Origin: Verrucomicrobiia bacterium
GTDB lineage: Bacteria > Verrucomicrobiota > Verrucomicrobiia > Verrucomicrobiales > Akkermansiaceae
Length of the DNA stretch: 47,606 nucleotides
Reading direction: 5' to 3'
NCBI GenBank assembly: GCA_030432565.1
Contig: JAUIGV010000039.1
Coordinates: forward strand, 1-47,606
Each line of letters starts with the position of its first letter. Within the stretch, counting starts at the first letter, position 1. The notes below the pieces were generated by a model. That model had not been told where the DNA came from and made no database searches. It saw only the letters and a program-made list of their open reading frames with translations. Below, one piece after another: positions 25,236-35,056 of the stretch. The position numbers and the translations under genes are program-made.

Positions 25236-28200
25236 CTAATTTGATAGTAAAGTGGTCTTTCCGTTTCGGTCGAGACGGACCTTGTCCTCCGGGTCGAAGT
25301 GAATGCTGTCGATATGCCCCTTGAGTTCTACGATGATGCCATTGCCGGTGGCGGTGAATTTGGGTGGGTCTTCGCCGCGCTTGAAGGGGTAGAGGATCCA
25401 GCCGAGGGGAGTGCCCGGTTTGGTTTCGATCCGGAGCCATTTCTGATATTCGCCGTACATCCAGGAGGCTCTCCAATGAGGTGGAGGCATCAAGGCCCGG
25501 CCGTCGGTGGCTTTGATGAGTTCCTGCCAGTCCAGGCTGGTTTTGGATTTAGGATCCTGCCAGGTGGGCTTCCAGCCGGGAAGGGGGAGGGTCTTGACCT
25601 GGTGTTTTTTCATCAGGGCTTCCATGCGCGAGTTCCAGGCGCTTTGGCTTTCGCCGGGCCGAAGGGTGTATTGGGAAGGGCCAAGCATCCATTCGTCGCT
25701 GTAGTGCCAGGACTTGATTTGAGTTTCCGGCTCGGTGGCTTGTGCAAGGAAGACGATCATGTCCTTGTCGAGCTGTCCGGTGGCGGTGAAAGTCCGGCCG
25801 TCTTTTGATGGCTCAACGTCGCGGGCGAGGAGGTGGATGTTCAATTGCTGCCGCTGCATGCTGTCGCTTTCATCCCATACGACCAGATAATCGCTGAGCG
25901 GGCTTTGGTCGCTGTTCTTCACAAAGACGAGCTTGCGCCGATGGGTGAAGGCGGGAACCTGCCGCGAGGGATAGTCCCGACCGAATTCATTGTCGCGCGG
26001 ATAGAGGGGACGGAGGGAAAGCGAGTCTGCGGAACGTTCGGCGATGACAAGATCGGCGACTTCGCTGGTGGCAAAGTGGCGGACACGAGCGGTCGAGCCA
26101 GTTTCCTCTTGAGCGGGGACTTTGGTGCCGCGACCGTTGTGAGTCAGGGTGGTGGCAACGCCGAAGGTCATGCTGTTGTGCAGGGCGGCGTGATCGCCAC
26201 GGGGAGTGTAGGAACAATTGTAGTCGAGCGAAATCGGTGTGCCTCCAGAGTAAAAGTGGTAGGCGTTTTCATCATTGTGATAATGGCCCCGGCTTGGACC
26301 TGCTTTGAAGCTGAGGAAGCTTTCGTTTGCGGTGCCGAATCCATCCCGCATGATGGCGCCAAATCCTTCGAAGGCTTCGCTCGACCAGTCCATTTTTGCC
26401 GGATCGGTGGCCGGAATGGTTCCATCGATGGCGACCACTTGTTCCCTCAGCGAGACCTTGGCGGGCTCCTTGGAAGCAGCGACCTTGCTTTCCTTGAGGA
26501 GTTTCCAGGTGCCCATCATTTCGGAGGCGAATGCGGGATCTTTCTCTTTAAAGAAGGGGGCGAGTTTGGCGAATCCTTCGGCATACATCCCGGAATCCCA
26601 GCGGTGGGTGTCGCCGTGGGGAGCTTCGTGGCGACGCTTGATGCGCTGGTCATAAGGCGTGATGAGCTTGCGGTGCCAGGTGCCGTTTTTCTTCACGAGA
26701 GGGTTGCTTGCCATGACATTTCCGAAGCCGGTATTCATGAGGATGCGGGCGATTTCGAGTTGCAGCTTCATGGAGTAACCGGAGTAACCCGGGCATTCCG
26801 CTCCAACGCCATCGGGTGCGGTGAAGACCTTGGCAGCGTCTTCCTTGAAATTCTGGTAGCCGAAATCGAGCCATTCCCGGGAGTGGGGATGATCGAGGAG
26901 CGAACCACCGGCATACATTGCGGCCATGTATTTGTCGGTGTGAAAATTGGGGTTGCCCGGGCGCCATCCCTGATGCCAGCCGGGCCAGGCATCGAGGTCG
27001 GTGGAGATGTATCCAAAGGCGGCTTGGCTGGCTCCGCCCCTTGGTTGGCCGCCCGCAAAAAGGTCGGCGGTGGCAAGTCCGGGGATCCCACGGGTCGGTG
27101 ACGAGGTGGGATTGAGAAAGTCATCCTGGTAACGGCGCGCGCGCCAGAGTTCGGAGGAAGGCATCTTGACCTCGCGTCCTTTGCCGGTGGTGAGAAGGCG
27201 ATAGAGATCGAAGTCGGTGCCACGAAGCTTCTTATCCAGTTCGCGAAGCCGTGGGTCTTTTTTCGGGGCGTCGCGGGCGGTGCGCCACGCTTTTTCCAGC
27301 TTTTTGACCTTATCCCGGAGCGACTTTGGTGCGTCCCTTTCCTTGGCTTTTTCTTTGGCAGCCGCGACTTGATTTTCGAGATCGGCTTTTTCCCTGGCGA
27401 ATTTCTCAAGCAAAGCATCACGCTCTTCGAGCAGGGGGCCCCAGGTCGCGGCGTGTGCTTTCAGGGCTTCATTGACGGGAGTCTTCCTGCCCGCCTTGTA
27501 GTCGACCTGCAACTTGGCGAGTTGTTCCCCGGTGATGAGAATATTTGGGCCGGCTTTTTTCGGGTCCCGTTTCCAGTCGAGGATGTACTTGTTAATCTGT
27601 GCGGTCAGGGTCCAGTCGGTGTGGCGGCGCACGATGCTATTGAGATTCTCCATGCGGGCGCGGGGACCAACGAGGAGTCCGAAAGCGCGTTGGCCGAGGT
27701 GCATTCCAGATCGTTCGCCATCGACCAAGGGAAAGCGTGCCCGGCCCCAATTGCCATCGAGCGCATAGACCGGGATGTAGTTCACATACGGGCCGACCCA
27801 TTTGCTGGCATAGGCTGCGACGACTCCGATCGCCGGGTTTTCAGGACGGTATCCTTTTTCCGCTTTACCGTCCCGTCCGGGGGCTGAGCCACCGGCGGTG
27901 AGAACGAAATCCTGGGCACCGCCGCCTCCTTGATTCCAGCGTGGGCGGAGGAGGGCGAAGGGCCGTCCCTTCTGGGCGGGGCGCGGCCTGGCGGGGACGT
28001 AGAGTTGTTCGGTGTTGCCGCCGAACTTGTCATACTCGAACCAGCGAACCCAGCTCGCGGTATCGACGGGGAGCCCGCCCTTTCCCCATTCGAGATAATA
28101 CTGGCTGATGCCATAAGGGCTGGCTTCTTCGTCGCGCGGAAAATGAAAGCGTTCGTTCACATCGATCCAGATGTCGTCCATGACAAAGCGGATCAGTAGT

Positions 28201-28886
28201 TCGTAGTGGCAAGGTTTTTTAGGAACCATTTCACGGGGAAGTTGGTTCGGTTTGAAGAGGTGGGATTGCTTGCCGGGAGCGAGGGGCATGGCTTCAACCT
28301 CGCCATCGGCATCGCCTTCGAACTCGTAGGTGATTTTAAAGTCGAGAAAGACCGGGCCGCTGCGGATCAGCTCGGTTGTTGCGCCTACGACGGGGACCTT
28401 GCTCTCGAAGTAGGCTTTTCCGTCCCAGCCTTTTTGCTCCTTGGTTTTCATTCCGCCACACCAATGCGGGAGGTCGCCAAGGGAGGTGGGTTTGGGAAAT
28501 TTTCCGCGATAGTTGCGAAGGCGAAACTGGTAGGTGCCATTGTCGATGAGATGGTAGTCACCGTCTTTCTTCAGGCTGATCCCCGGGGAAACTTTCCTGG
28601 TGTTCAAGACCGCAGGCACGGTGCTGATCTCGATTTTTTGGCCTTCGGCATCGCGGTCGGTGATGGTGACGTAGCTCCAGATGCGGTCGCCATCGCGCTG
28701 TGCGGGGCGGGTCACTCCCTGGACCTTGAGGGCGAGATCGCCGGAGGGGATTTTGCGGCCGTTGAGGTTGAAGGAAACAAGCTCGCCCGGCCAGATGTGG
28801 TTGAGTTGGTTCGGGATGGTCAGCCGAATCTCGCCGAAGGCTGTCAGTGTTGCAACAGAGAGAAAAGCGAGAAGGATTCGAGGCAT
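25236..28886 (-). CDS. Large secreted heparinase II/III-like protein (putative polysaccharide lyase)
   Basis: A 1216-residue exported protein; residues 1-18 are a signal peptide (R-I-L-L-A-F-L-S-V-A-T-L-T-A-F-G). The N-terminal half is beta-rich, followed by a predicted coiled coil at about residues 475-560 (E-R-D-A-L-L-E-K-F-A-R-E-K-A-D-L), a helical domain, and a C-terminal half carrying the heparinase II/III-like motif at about residues 860-880 (G-H-Y-H-N-D-E-N-A-Y-H-F-Y, then S-L-D-Y-N-C-S-Y) and a later A-L-H-N-S-M. Enzymes with this fold cleave uronic-acid polysaccharides by beta-elimination. The protein is much longer than ordinary lyases (about 600-800 residues). An in-frame ATG at 28922 is less likely because the signal peptide begins at 28886. 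The substrate is unknown. Confidence 0.78.
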   Translation of the reverse strand: MPRILLAFLSVATLTAFGEIRLTIPNQLNHIWPGELVSFNLNGRKIPSGDLALKVQGVTRPAQRDGDRIWSYVTITDRDAEGQKIEISTVPAVLNTRKVSPGISLKKDGDYHLIDNGTYQFRLRNYRGKFPKPTSLGDLPHWCGGMKTKEQKGWDGKAYFESKVPVVGATTELIRSGPVFLDFKITYEFEGDADGEVEAMPLAPGKQSHLFKPNQLPREMVPKKPCHYELLIRFVMDDIWIDVNERFHFPRDEEASPYGISQYYLEWGKGGLPVDTASWVRWFEYDKFGGNTEQLYVPARPRPAQKGRPFALLRPRWNQGGGGAQDFVLTAGGSAPGRDGKAEKGYRPENPAIGVVAAYASKWVGPYVNYIPVYALDGNWGRARFPLVDGERSGMHLGQRAFGLLVGPRARMENLNSIVRRHTDWTLTAQINKYILDWKRDPKKAGPNILITGEQLAKLQVDYKAGRKTPVNEALKAHAATWGPLLEERDALLEKFAREKADLENQVAAAKEKAKERDAPKSLRDKVKKLEKAWRTARDAPKKDPRLRELDKKLRGTDFDLYRLLTTGKGREVKMPSSELWRARRYQDDFLNPTSSPTRGIPGLATADLFAGGQPRGGASQAAFGYISTDLDAWPGWHQGWRPGNPNFHTDKYMAAMYAGGSLLDHPHSREWLDFGYQNFKEDAAKVFTAPDGVGAECPGYSGYSMKLQLEIARILMNTGFGNVMASNPLVKKNGTWHRKLITPYDQRIKRRHEAPHGDTHRWDSGMYAEGFAKLAPFFKEKDPAFASEMMGTWKLLKESKVAASKEPAKVSLREQVVAIDGTIPATDPAKMDWSSEAFEGFGAIMRDGFGTANESFLSFKAGPSRGHYHNDENAYHFYSGGTPISLDYNCSYTPRGDHAALHNSMTFGVATTLTHNGRGTKVPAQEETGSTARVRHFATSEVADLVIAERSADSLSLRPLYPRDNEFGRDYPSRQVPAFTHRRKLVFVKNSDQSPLSDYLVVWDESDSMQRQQLNIHLLARDVEPSKDGRTFTATGQLDKDMIVFLAQATEPETQIKSWHYSDEWMLGPSQYTLRPGESQSAWNSRMEALMKKHQVKTLPLPGWKPTWQDPKSKTSLDWQELIKATDGRALMPPPHWRASWMYGEYQKWLRIETKPGTPLGWILYPFKRGEDPPKFTATGNGIIVELKGHIDSIHFDPEDKVRLDRNGKTTLLSN

Positions 28887-29102
28887 TTCGATGGAACGAC
28901 TTGAGATCAGGAAATCTTCCATCAAATGAGGGCGTGCATCGCATCTCGCAATCCTGATGTTGCGGATCGAACGATGGTTCGAAATGACATTCGTGAAAGA
29001 TTCTTCGTGTGAATCGCCGTCAGCCCGGGTGTGCAGGGAGAAGGAGCGATTTTGGGAAGATGCCGCCGCGATTGGGAGGGATCCTGCAACATTCAAGGTG
29101 TT

Positions 29103-29606
29103 ATGAAAAAGAACCTACACGAACTCTATCACGGACAGATTAAAGATCTTTATAACGCCGAAAAGCAGCAGCTGGAAGTTCTTACCGGGATGCAGAGCGC
29201 GTCGGAGGACGAGGATCTTCGAAACAAGTTCGGCCAGCTCGTAAAGTCCCACCGCAAGCACAGCGAGCGTCTGCGGAAAATTTGTGACACCCACCACATC
29301 AGCCCCACCGGGGAGAAGTGCGAGGCCATGGAAGGCTTGGTCAAGGAAGCCCGCCATCATATGGCCGAAAGCGTTCCCGGTGCCGTTAAGGATGCGGTGA
29401 TGATTGCCTCGGCAAATCGCTTCGAGCACTATGAGATTGCCGGTTACGGAGTCGCCAAGGCCTTTGCCAAGGCCCTTGGATTCAGCGACGACGCGACGTT
29501 GCTCGATGATTGTATCGACGAAGCCAGCGACTTTGATGCGGAAATGTCCAAAATTGCGACAGGGGGATGGTTTGGTTCGGGCGTAAACGAGGCCGCCATG
29601 GCGTAA
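29103..29606 (+). CDS. DUF892 (YciF-type) ferritin-like protein
   Basis: A 167-residue four-helix protein of the DUF892/YciE-YciF family. It starts [18 protein letters not shown] and has helix motifs with Glu and His spaced for a di-metal site ([21 protein letters not shown]). Family members are linked to stress responses, but the reaction is not established. ATG 29103 was chosen because the family N-terminus begins there; in-frame sequence upstream is not protein-like. A strong terminator follows. Confidence 0.92.
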   Translation: MKKNLHELYHGQIKDLYNAEKQQLEVLTGMQSASEDEDLRNKFGQLVKSHRKHSERLRKICDTHHISPTGEKCEAMEGLVKEARHHMAESVPGAVKDAVMIASANRFEHYEIAGYGVAKAFAKALGFSDDATLLDDCIDEASDFDAEMSKIATGGWFGSGVNEAAMA

Positions 29607-29634
29607 GCCATTGTTCTGCAAACGGCATAAAAAG

Positions 29635-29661
29635 AACGGGAGGGGCAACCTCCCGTTTTTT
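29635..29661 (+). terminator. Rho-independent terminator after the DUF892 gene
   Basis: AACGGGAGG (29635-29643) pairs perfectly with CCTCCCGTT (29649-29657) around a 5-base loop and runs into TTTTTTGTTTTG. It lies 28 bases past the DUF892 stop and upstream of folE. Confidence 0.92.
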
Positions 29662-29739
29662 GTTTTGTTTTGGCAAGATTGTTGTGGGGCTGCTGGTCAA
29701 AGCGGATCTGATCGGCTAGAACGGATCCAGCGATTTTCC

Positions 29740-30321
29740 ATGAGTGATTCCAAAGACATCGACTTTGCCCGTATCGAAAATGCCGTGCGCGAGATTCTCG
29801 GCGCGATTGGCGAAGATCCCGGGCGCGACGGTTTGCTCGACACTCCGGCGCGGGTGGCGCGGATGTATGGCGAAATTTGCAGTGGCCTGCGGGAGGAGCC
29901 GGCTGACCATCTCGATAAGACATTTCAAGTCGAGCACGATGAAATCATCGTGGTGCGTGATATTTCGTTCTATTCCATTTGCGAACACCACCTCATTCCA
30001 TTTTTCGGGAAAGCCCATGTGGCCTACCTTCCCGAGAAGGATGGCCGGATCACGGGGCTCTCGAAATTGGCCCGCTTGGTCGATGGGTTTGCCCGTCGTC
30101 CGCAGGTCCAGGAACGCCTGACCGGCGAAATTGCGAACGCCATCGAGGCGAAACTCGCGCCGCGAGGCGCGGCGGTCGTGCTGGAGGCGGAACACCTCTG
30201 CATGTCGATGCGGGGGATTCGTAAACCGGGAGCGCGCACGGTGACGTCCTCGATGCGGGGGATTTTTCGATCCAACTCAGCTTCGCGTGAAGAGGTTTTG
30301 AATCTCATTCAACGGTCATAA
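29740..30321 (+). CDS. folE: GTP cyclohydrolase I
   Basis: A 193-residue homodecameric enzyme that converts GTP to 7,8-dihydroneopterin triphosphate for folate or pterin synthesis. The zinc ligands are visible as C81 and H84 in [10 protein letters not shown] and C154 in [14 protein letters not shown]-x-R-V-A-R-M and I-T-G-L-S-K-L-A-R are also typical. ATG 29740 is the first start that gives the family N-terminus. The stop codon shares a base with ATG 30321 of a short downstream frame (TAATG). Confidence 0.97.
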   Translation: MSDSKDIDFARIENAVREILGAIGEDPGRDGLLDTPARVARMYGEICSGLREEPADHLDKTFQVEHDEIIVVRDISFYSICEHHLIPFFGKAHVAYLPEKDGRITGLSKLARLVDGFARRPQVQERLTGEIANAIEAKLAPRGAAVVLEAEHLCMSMRGIRKPGARTVTSSMRGIFRSNSASREEVLNLIQRS

Positions 30322-30488
30322 TGGAAAGTGATCCGGAAATTTGGGTTGAGTTTGAGAAAATTAGTGATGTTCTAGCACCCCGTTCCATTGAATCAATCCA
30401 CTACAAATCTCCGAAAGAGCGTTTTCCATTTATTGGGAGCTCTGCTTTTTGGGGTTTTTTGTTCGGGAGTCTGTGGAGCACCAAGTGA
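30321..30488 (+). CDS. Short frame coupled to folE by TAATG (uncertain)
   Basis: A 55-codon open frame begins at ATG 30321, overlapping the folE stop as TAATG. Its predicted peptide starts [14 protein letters not shown] and ends in an aromatic hydrophobic stretch with W-G-F-L-F-G-S-L-W. The coupling is typical of re-initiating operon genes. However, no family is recognised, the composition is AT-richer than neighbours, and a competing frame overlaps it. Confidence 0.3.
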   Translation: MESDPEIWVEFEKISDVLAPRSIESIHYKSPKERFPFIGSSAFWGFLFGSLWSTK

Positions 30489-30741
30489 TTCCTCACCGGA
30501 CTTTGGTCGCGGTTATGGCGAATTTGATGACCTGAGAGATCCGATATCCAGCCATCAAAATGAGTTCACTGCTTGTGAAGAAGAAGAGAACGAGGATCTC
30601 GATGACACTCCTTTGGAACGATCCAATCGACAGATCTTTGCCTTTCGAAGACAGGTCGTTTCGGGTCGGGGTCTGAGTTGCGAATTGGTTCAGTCGGCGA
30701 AACGATACCTTTTGTTTTGTTGCCTCAAGGTAGATTGCTAG
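30388..30741 (+). CDS. Possible small secreted protein (uncertain)
   Basis: An open frame starting at TTG 30388 encodes 117 residues with a signal-peptide-like N-terminus (L-R-K-S-V-F-H-L-L-G-A-L-L-F-G-V-F) and an acidic mid-section (C-E-E-E-E-N-E-D-L-D-D-T). It overlaps the folE-coupled frame, has a weak start and an atypical Cys-rich end. It may be a decayed gene or chance frame. Confidence 0.25.
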   Translation: MNQSTTNLRKSVFHLLGALLFGVFCSGVCGAPSDSSPDFGRGYGEFDDLRDPISSHQNEFTACEEEENEDLDDTPLERSNRQIFAFRRQVVSGRGLSCELVQSAKRYLLFCCLKVDC

Positions 30742-30866
30742 GCTCTTGCCTATGAATTTGACGAACTCCGTAGGGCTTTGGAGAGAACCTGTGTTGAGTC
30801 GTCGTAAAATGTGCCGTAGCATCGTGTTTGCGGGGCGAAATCTCTCCTAAATTTTAGAATCAATTT
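30489..30866. other. AT-richer 378-base stretch upstream of the SulP/DAB operon
   Basis: This stretch holds the 3' half of an uncertain secreted-protein frame and, at its right end, must hold the promoter of the SulP-dabA-dabB operon. By eye it is AT-richer than the neighbouring genes. No terminator, RNA gene or known regulatory motif is recognised. Confidence 0.4.
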
Positions 30867-32486
30867 ATGAAAAATCATCAGGAAACGCTTCTCCCGCCCA
30901 AGGATGGATTAGAGGGTTTGAAACAAAATTTTAGTCAGGACGCCACCTCCGGATTCGTGGTCTTCCTCCTCGCCCTCCCGCTGAGCCTCGGAATCGCGGC
31001 AGCCTCGGGCTTCCCTCCGATCATGGGAGTTTTGACGGCTATCATTGGTGGTCTTGTTGCCACTTTCTTCACCGGATCCCAACTTTCCATCAAGGGACCG
31101 GCTGCCGGTCTGATCGTCATCGTGGCAGATTGTGTCGGTGCTTTTGGCGGTGGTATGGAAGGCTGGCGCCTCGCTCTCGGAGTGATGGTGGTCGCGGGAG
31201 TCATTCAGATTCTCATGGGAGTTTTCAAATGGGGAAAATTTGTCGATATCTTCCCGCTCTCAGCCGTTCACGGAATGTTGGCGGCGATTGGCTTTATCAT
31301 CATTGCCAAGCAGGTCCCGGTCTTGCTGAACGTCGATCCATCGCTGGCTTCGGGAAAGGCACCTTTTGAATTGTTCGCGGCCATCCCTTCGTTCTTTGCC
31401 AACCTGGATCCACAAGTAAGCATCATCGGAGGCGTGAGTCTGGCGATCATGCTGGGATGGGGCTTCGTGAAGCATCCCTTTTTGAAGCAAATACCGGCTC
31501 CATTGCTGGTGTTGATCTTTGCGATTCCTGCGAGTTTGATGATGAATCTTGGTGAAAGCGCACCTGACTACACTCTTGTGAAAGTGGGAAAGATCATCGA
31601 CCAGGTCGGGATCAACGCTACCATGGAGGGATTTTCCCAGACCGGGATATTCATTAAGTTTGTCATTATGGTTTCGCTGGTGGGAACGCTGGAAAGCCTT
31701 CTGACCGTAAAGGCCATCGACATGCTTGACCCGTGGAAGCGGAAGGCGGATCCAAACAAGGACATCGTTGCGATTGGGATCTCGAACTCGGTCGCAGGCC
31801 TCCTCGGCGGCCTGCCCATGATTTCGGAAGTCGCGCGCAGCTCGGCCAACGTTGCCCAAGGGGCGCGCACGCGCTGGGCGAATTTCTTCCACGGGCTTTT
31901 CCTTCTCCTTTCCGTGCTTTTGGCCTTCCAGCTCCTCGAGTTGATTCCGAATGCGGCTCTTGCTGCCATGTTGATTGCGGTGGGTATCAAATTGGCCCAT
32001 CCCAAGGAGTTCACCCACATGCTCAAAGTGGGACCGGAGCAACTCGCGATCTTCGTCACGACAATCGTCTTCACTCTGGCCAAGGATCTCCTCGTGGGCA
32101 TCGCGGCCGGGATGATCCTGAAAGCAATTATTCACGTGAGCCGGGGGGCTTCTCTGGGTTCTCTTTTCCGGGCCGGAGTGGTGGTTGATGAAGAGAATGA
32201 GCGTTACTTACTTCGCCTCGGAGACGCGGCCATCTTTACCAACTATCTCGGTATTAAAGAGAAACTGGATAAGATTCCTAAAGGAAAAACGGTGGCGTTT
32301 GATCTCGCGAATACGGTGGTGATTGATCACTCCGTGATGGATAATTTGCATCACTTCGAAGAGGACTACGTCCGTGCCGGCGGCACAGTCGAGTTCATTG
32401 GACTCGACGAATTGGAGCCGGTTTCCTCGCATCCCCATGCGGCCCGGAAGCGCAGTAAAAATCCTGACAAGGACCAGAACAACTAA
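30867..32486 (+). CDS. SulP-family anion transporter with STAS domain (bicarbonate-type candidate)
   Basis: A 539-residue SulP (SLC26-like) membrane transporter. About residues 25-420 contain 10-14 hydrophobic segments with the family's S-Q-L-S-I-K-G-P-A-A-G-L motif, and a STAS domain lies at about residues 445-520 (V-A-F-D-L-A-N-T-V-V-I-D-H-S-V-M-D). SulP proteins carry sulfate, chloride or bicarbonate. Because dabA starts 12 bases downstream and dabB follows, bicarbonate is the favoured substrate. The direct sequence does not prove it, and sulfate remains possible. Start ATG 30867 is the first codon of the typical N-terminus. Promoter must lie in the AT-richer gap upstream. Confidence 0.88.
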   Translation: MKNHQETLLPPKDGLEGLKQNFSQDATSGFVVFLLALPLSLGIAAASGFPPIMGVLTAIIGGLVATFFTGSQLSIKGPAAGLIVIVADCVGAFGGGMEGWRLALGVMVVAGVIQILMGVFKWGKFVDIFPLSAVHGMLAAIGFIIIAKQVPVLLNVDPSLASGKAPFELFAAIPSFFANLDPQVSIIGGVSLAIMLGWGFVKHPFLKQIPAPLLVLIFAIPASLMMNLGESAPDYTLVKVGKIIDQVGINATMEGFSQTGIFIKFVIMVSLVGTLESLLTVKAIDMLDPWKRKADPNKDIVAIGISNSVAGLLGGLPMISEVARSSANVAQGARTRWANFFHGLFLLLSVLLAFQLLELIPNAALAAMLIAVGIKLAHPKEFTHMLKVGPEQLAIFVTTIVFTLAKDLLVGIAAGMILKAIIHVSRGASLGSLFRAGVVVDEENERYLLRLGDAAIFTNYLGIKEKLDKIPKGKTVAFDLANTVVIDHSVMDNLHHFEEDYVRAGGTVEFIGLDELEPVSSHPHAARKRSKNPDKDQNN

Positions 32487-32498
32487 GCTCCGAGCGAC

Positions 32499-35051
32499 AT
32501 GTCAGATTTTCAAGAAGCCCTCCTCTTCGAGCGGCTCAAGCACCACCTGCCCACGCAGGCCGCATTGAAGGATTTCGTTCACCACAATCCCCTTCATTCC
32601 TTCCAGGAGATGGAGTTCTTCAAGGCCATCTTTTCAGCCTCGAAGATCTTCGGAATCAAGCCGACCTTCAGTATGAATGAATACCGCCGGCTTCACCAGG
32701 CCGGGCGGATTGATTCGGAGGTTATCGAACGCATTATCCGGCAGGAGAAGGGAGGTGATGATGTCGACGCGTGGCAGGAAAAGCTTCTCCGCCGAGGCTA
32801 TCCCCACGTTTACGAACCCAAGGTCGGCCGACTTCGGTCGCGGTGGAATGCCGAGTTAAAATGCTCGCTCGAGGACCGCGTGCAACCGCTCCTTTTCCGC
32901 ATCATTTGCAGCTACCTTGACCAGGGGATTTCGCTCTGGCCCTTTCCTTTCGAGGACCAGGGCGTGGTCGAAGCGGTTAGGAAAATTGAGAAGAATAGCT
33001 TCGCCAGTTTCTTCCGATCCAAGCGGGCGCGGAAGCTCTTGCTGGATGGTGAGGCCAGCATGCAAGACCTCCTCAAAATCGTGGTGGGCCGCGAGGAACT
33101 CTACGAACAATACCTGTTCGATCAGCAGTTTTCCCACAAGGGATGGAGCGGTATTATTAATGCGATCGAGGACCAGCCGGAGACTCTTTTTTACCAGAAG
33201 AAGATTGATCTACGCGGGTTCATCATGCTGGAACTTCTCCTTGAGATCGATGCCATCGATCAGGAGCTGGGCGAAGGCTGGAAACCGCTTGGTGAAAGAT
33301 CGGGAGTGATTCCCGAGGACTATTTTGAAGAGATCCCGCTGGGTGAAATGGAAGAGGTTCTTAAGCTCTGGCAGCTTGCTTTCGAGTGGAGCTATTATGA
33401 TGAAGTCCTCGCCGGGGTCGGCTACTTGAACAAGTTGAAGCGTCGTCCTCATGACAATCAGAAGAGCTTTCAGGCGGTCTTTTGCGTTGATGATCGCGAG
33501 TGTTCGATTCGACGCTACTTCGAAGAAGTTGATCCCAACTGCGAAACCTATGGCGCGCCCGGGTTCTTTGGCGTCTCGATCTATTTCCAACCCTTCGGCG
33601 GAAAGTTTTTTGAGAAGAACTGCCCGGTGCCAATCACCCCCAAGCATGTCATTCAGGAGCTGGAAGCCAAGACGCCGCATGGCTCGGTGCCTTTCCATGA
33701 TAAGCACTCGCACACCTTCTTTCGGGGGCTGTGGTGTTCCCTGTCACTTGGACTGACGTCGGGCGCGCGTATGATTTTGGATCTCTTCCGCCCCACCATG
33801 CGGGCGGACATTGCTGATGCCTTCGCGCACATGGACATAAACGGGAAGCTTCACATCGAATGCGATGATCCGGAGCAAAAAATCAATGGCGTTCAGGCCG
33901 GTTACACTGTGCCGGAGATGGCTGATGTGGTGGAAGGAATCCTGCGGGGAATTGGCCTCATTTCTGATTTCGCCGAGATGGTTTATATCGTGGCTCACGG
34001 CAGTAGTAGTGCCAACAATCCCCACCACGGTGCCCACGATTGTGGAGCTTGTAGTGGGCGACCTGGCGCGCCGAATGCCCGTGTCTTTGCCCACATGGCG
34101 AATCACCCAAGAGTAAGGGAGATCCTGAAGGGCCGGGAAATCGACATTCCCGAATCGACTCACTTCCTCCCTGCGATGCACGACACCGCGAGCGATGAAA
34201 TCGGTTACTATGACCGGATTCAGCTCTCCGAGAAGGGTCGCGAGAATCACAAAGCCAACCTGGTCAATATCGAGAAAGCTCTCGATCTCAATGCCAAGGA
34301 AAGAGCTCGGAGGTTTGCCTCCATCGATGTGAATCAGGACATTCGGAAAATCCGGAGGGCGATCAAAAAGCGTTCGCATTCCTACTTTGAGCCACGCCCT
34401 GAACTGGGTCATGGAACCAATGCCCTGTGCTTCATCGGAGCTCGACATCGCCTCAAGGGCCTCTTCCTGGATCGACGGGCTTTCCTGCAATCCTATGATT
34501 ATCAACAGGATCCCGAGGGAGAGGTTTTGGCCAATGTTCTGGCTCCGCTCCCGGGCGTCTGCGGAGGGATTAACCTTGAGTATTACTTTTCGCGAATGGA
34601 TATCGAGAAGATGGGGGCTGGCACCAAGCTGCCCCACAACGTTGTGGGACTCATCGGAGTAGCTAACAGCAGCGACGGCGATTTGCGACCGGGGCTGCCT
34701 TTGCAGATGATCGAAAACCACGATCCGGTCCGCCTCCTTATGTTGGTGGAACATCGACCGGAAGTGGTGCTGAGAATTCTCAAGGCCTCGCCTGAAAATT
34801 GCGAATGGTTCAGCAAAGGGTGGCTGCACCTCGTGGTATCTTCGCCCGATGATGGCGAACTCTACCATTTCAAGGATGGTGGTTTCCAACCCTACGAGCC
34901 GCTGGCTCAAGTTTCGACGGTCGATGACATTACCAACACGATCCATTCTCATCCGAAGATGAGGTCGAATCACATCTTGGATGCCACGCGGGAGAATATT
35001 CCGGTTCACGTGTACGACGGATCCTCTAGAAAAACCGAACTGACAAAATAG
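32499..35051 (+). CDS. dabA: DabA, inorganic-carbon transporter catalytic subunit
   Basis: An 850-residue member of DUF2309, DabA. With DabB it forms an energy-coupled system that turns cytosolic CO2 into bicarbonate. Known beta-carbonic-anhydrase-like zinc-site residues are conserved: C329-V-D331-D-R333 in F-C-V-D-D-R-E-C-S-I-R-R, and H500 and C515 in the region V-A-H-G-S...H-D-C-G-A-C-S-G. The 15-residue spacing between H500 and C515 matches the reference enzyme (H524/C539). The N-terminus F-V-H-H-N-P-L-H is also characteristic. It follows the SulP gene by 12 bases and precedes dabB by 5 bases. No RuBisCO or carboxysome gene is visible, so supply of bicarbonate for carboxylases is the likely use. 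Confidence 0.95.
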   Translation: MSDFQEALLFERLKHHLPTQAALKDFVHHNPLHSFQEMEFFKAIFSASKIFGIKPTFSMNEYRRLHQAGRIDSEVIERIIRQEKGGDDVDAWQEKLLRRGYPHVYEPKVGRLRSRWNAELKCSLEDRVQPLLFRIICSYLDQGISLWPFPFEDQGVVEAVRKIEKNSFASFFRSKRARKLLLDGEASMQDLLKIVVGREELYEQYLFDQQFSHKGWSGIINAIEDQPETLFYQKKIDLRGFIMLELLLEIDAIDQELGEGWKPLGERSGVIPEDYFEEIPLGEMEEVLKLWQLAFEWSYYDEVLAGVGYLNKLKRRPHDNQKSFQAVFCVDDRECSIRRYFEEVDPNCETYGAPGFFGVSIYFQPFGGKFFEKNCPVPITPKHVIQELEAKTPHGSVPFHDKHSHTFFRGLWCSLSLGLTSGARMILDLFRPTMRADIADAFAHMDINGKLHIECDDPEQKINGVQAGYTVPEMADVVEGILRGIGLISDFAEMVYIVAHGSSSANNPHHGAHDCGACSGRPGAPNARVFAHMANHPRVREILKGREIDIPESTHFLPAMHDTASDEIGYYDRIQLSEKGRENHKANLVNIEKALDLNAKERARRFASIDVNQDIRKIRRAIKKRSHSYFEPRPELGHGTNALCFIGARHRLKGLFLDRRAFLQSYDYQQDPEGEVLANVLAPLPGVCGGINLEYYFSRMDIEKMGAGTKLPHNVVGLIGVANSSDGDLRPGLPLQMIENHDPVRLLMLVEHRPEVVLRILKASPENCEWFSKGWLHLVVSSPDDGELYHFKDGGFQPYEPLAQVSTVDDITNTIHSHPKMRSNHILDATRENIPVHVYDGSSRKTELTK

Positions 35052-35056
35052 TGACC

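Noticed and set aside
25833-27101. Long plus-strand frame over the heparinase-like gene
   Set aside because: No protein-like motifs, antisense to a gene with a signal peptide and a clear lyase-like motif.
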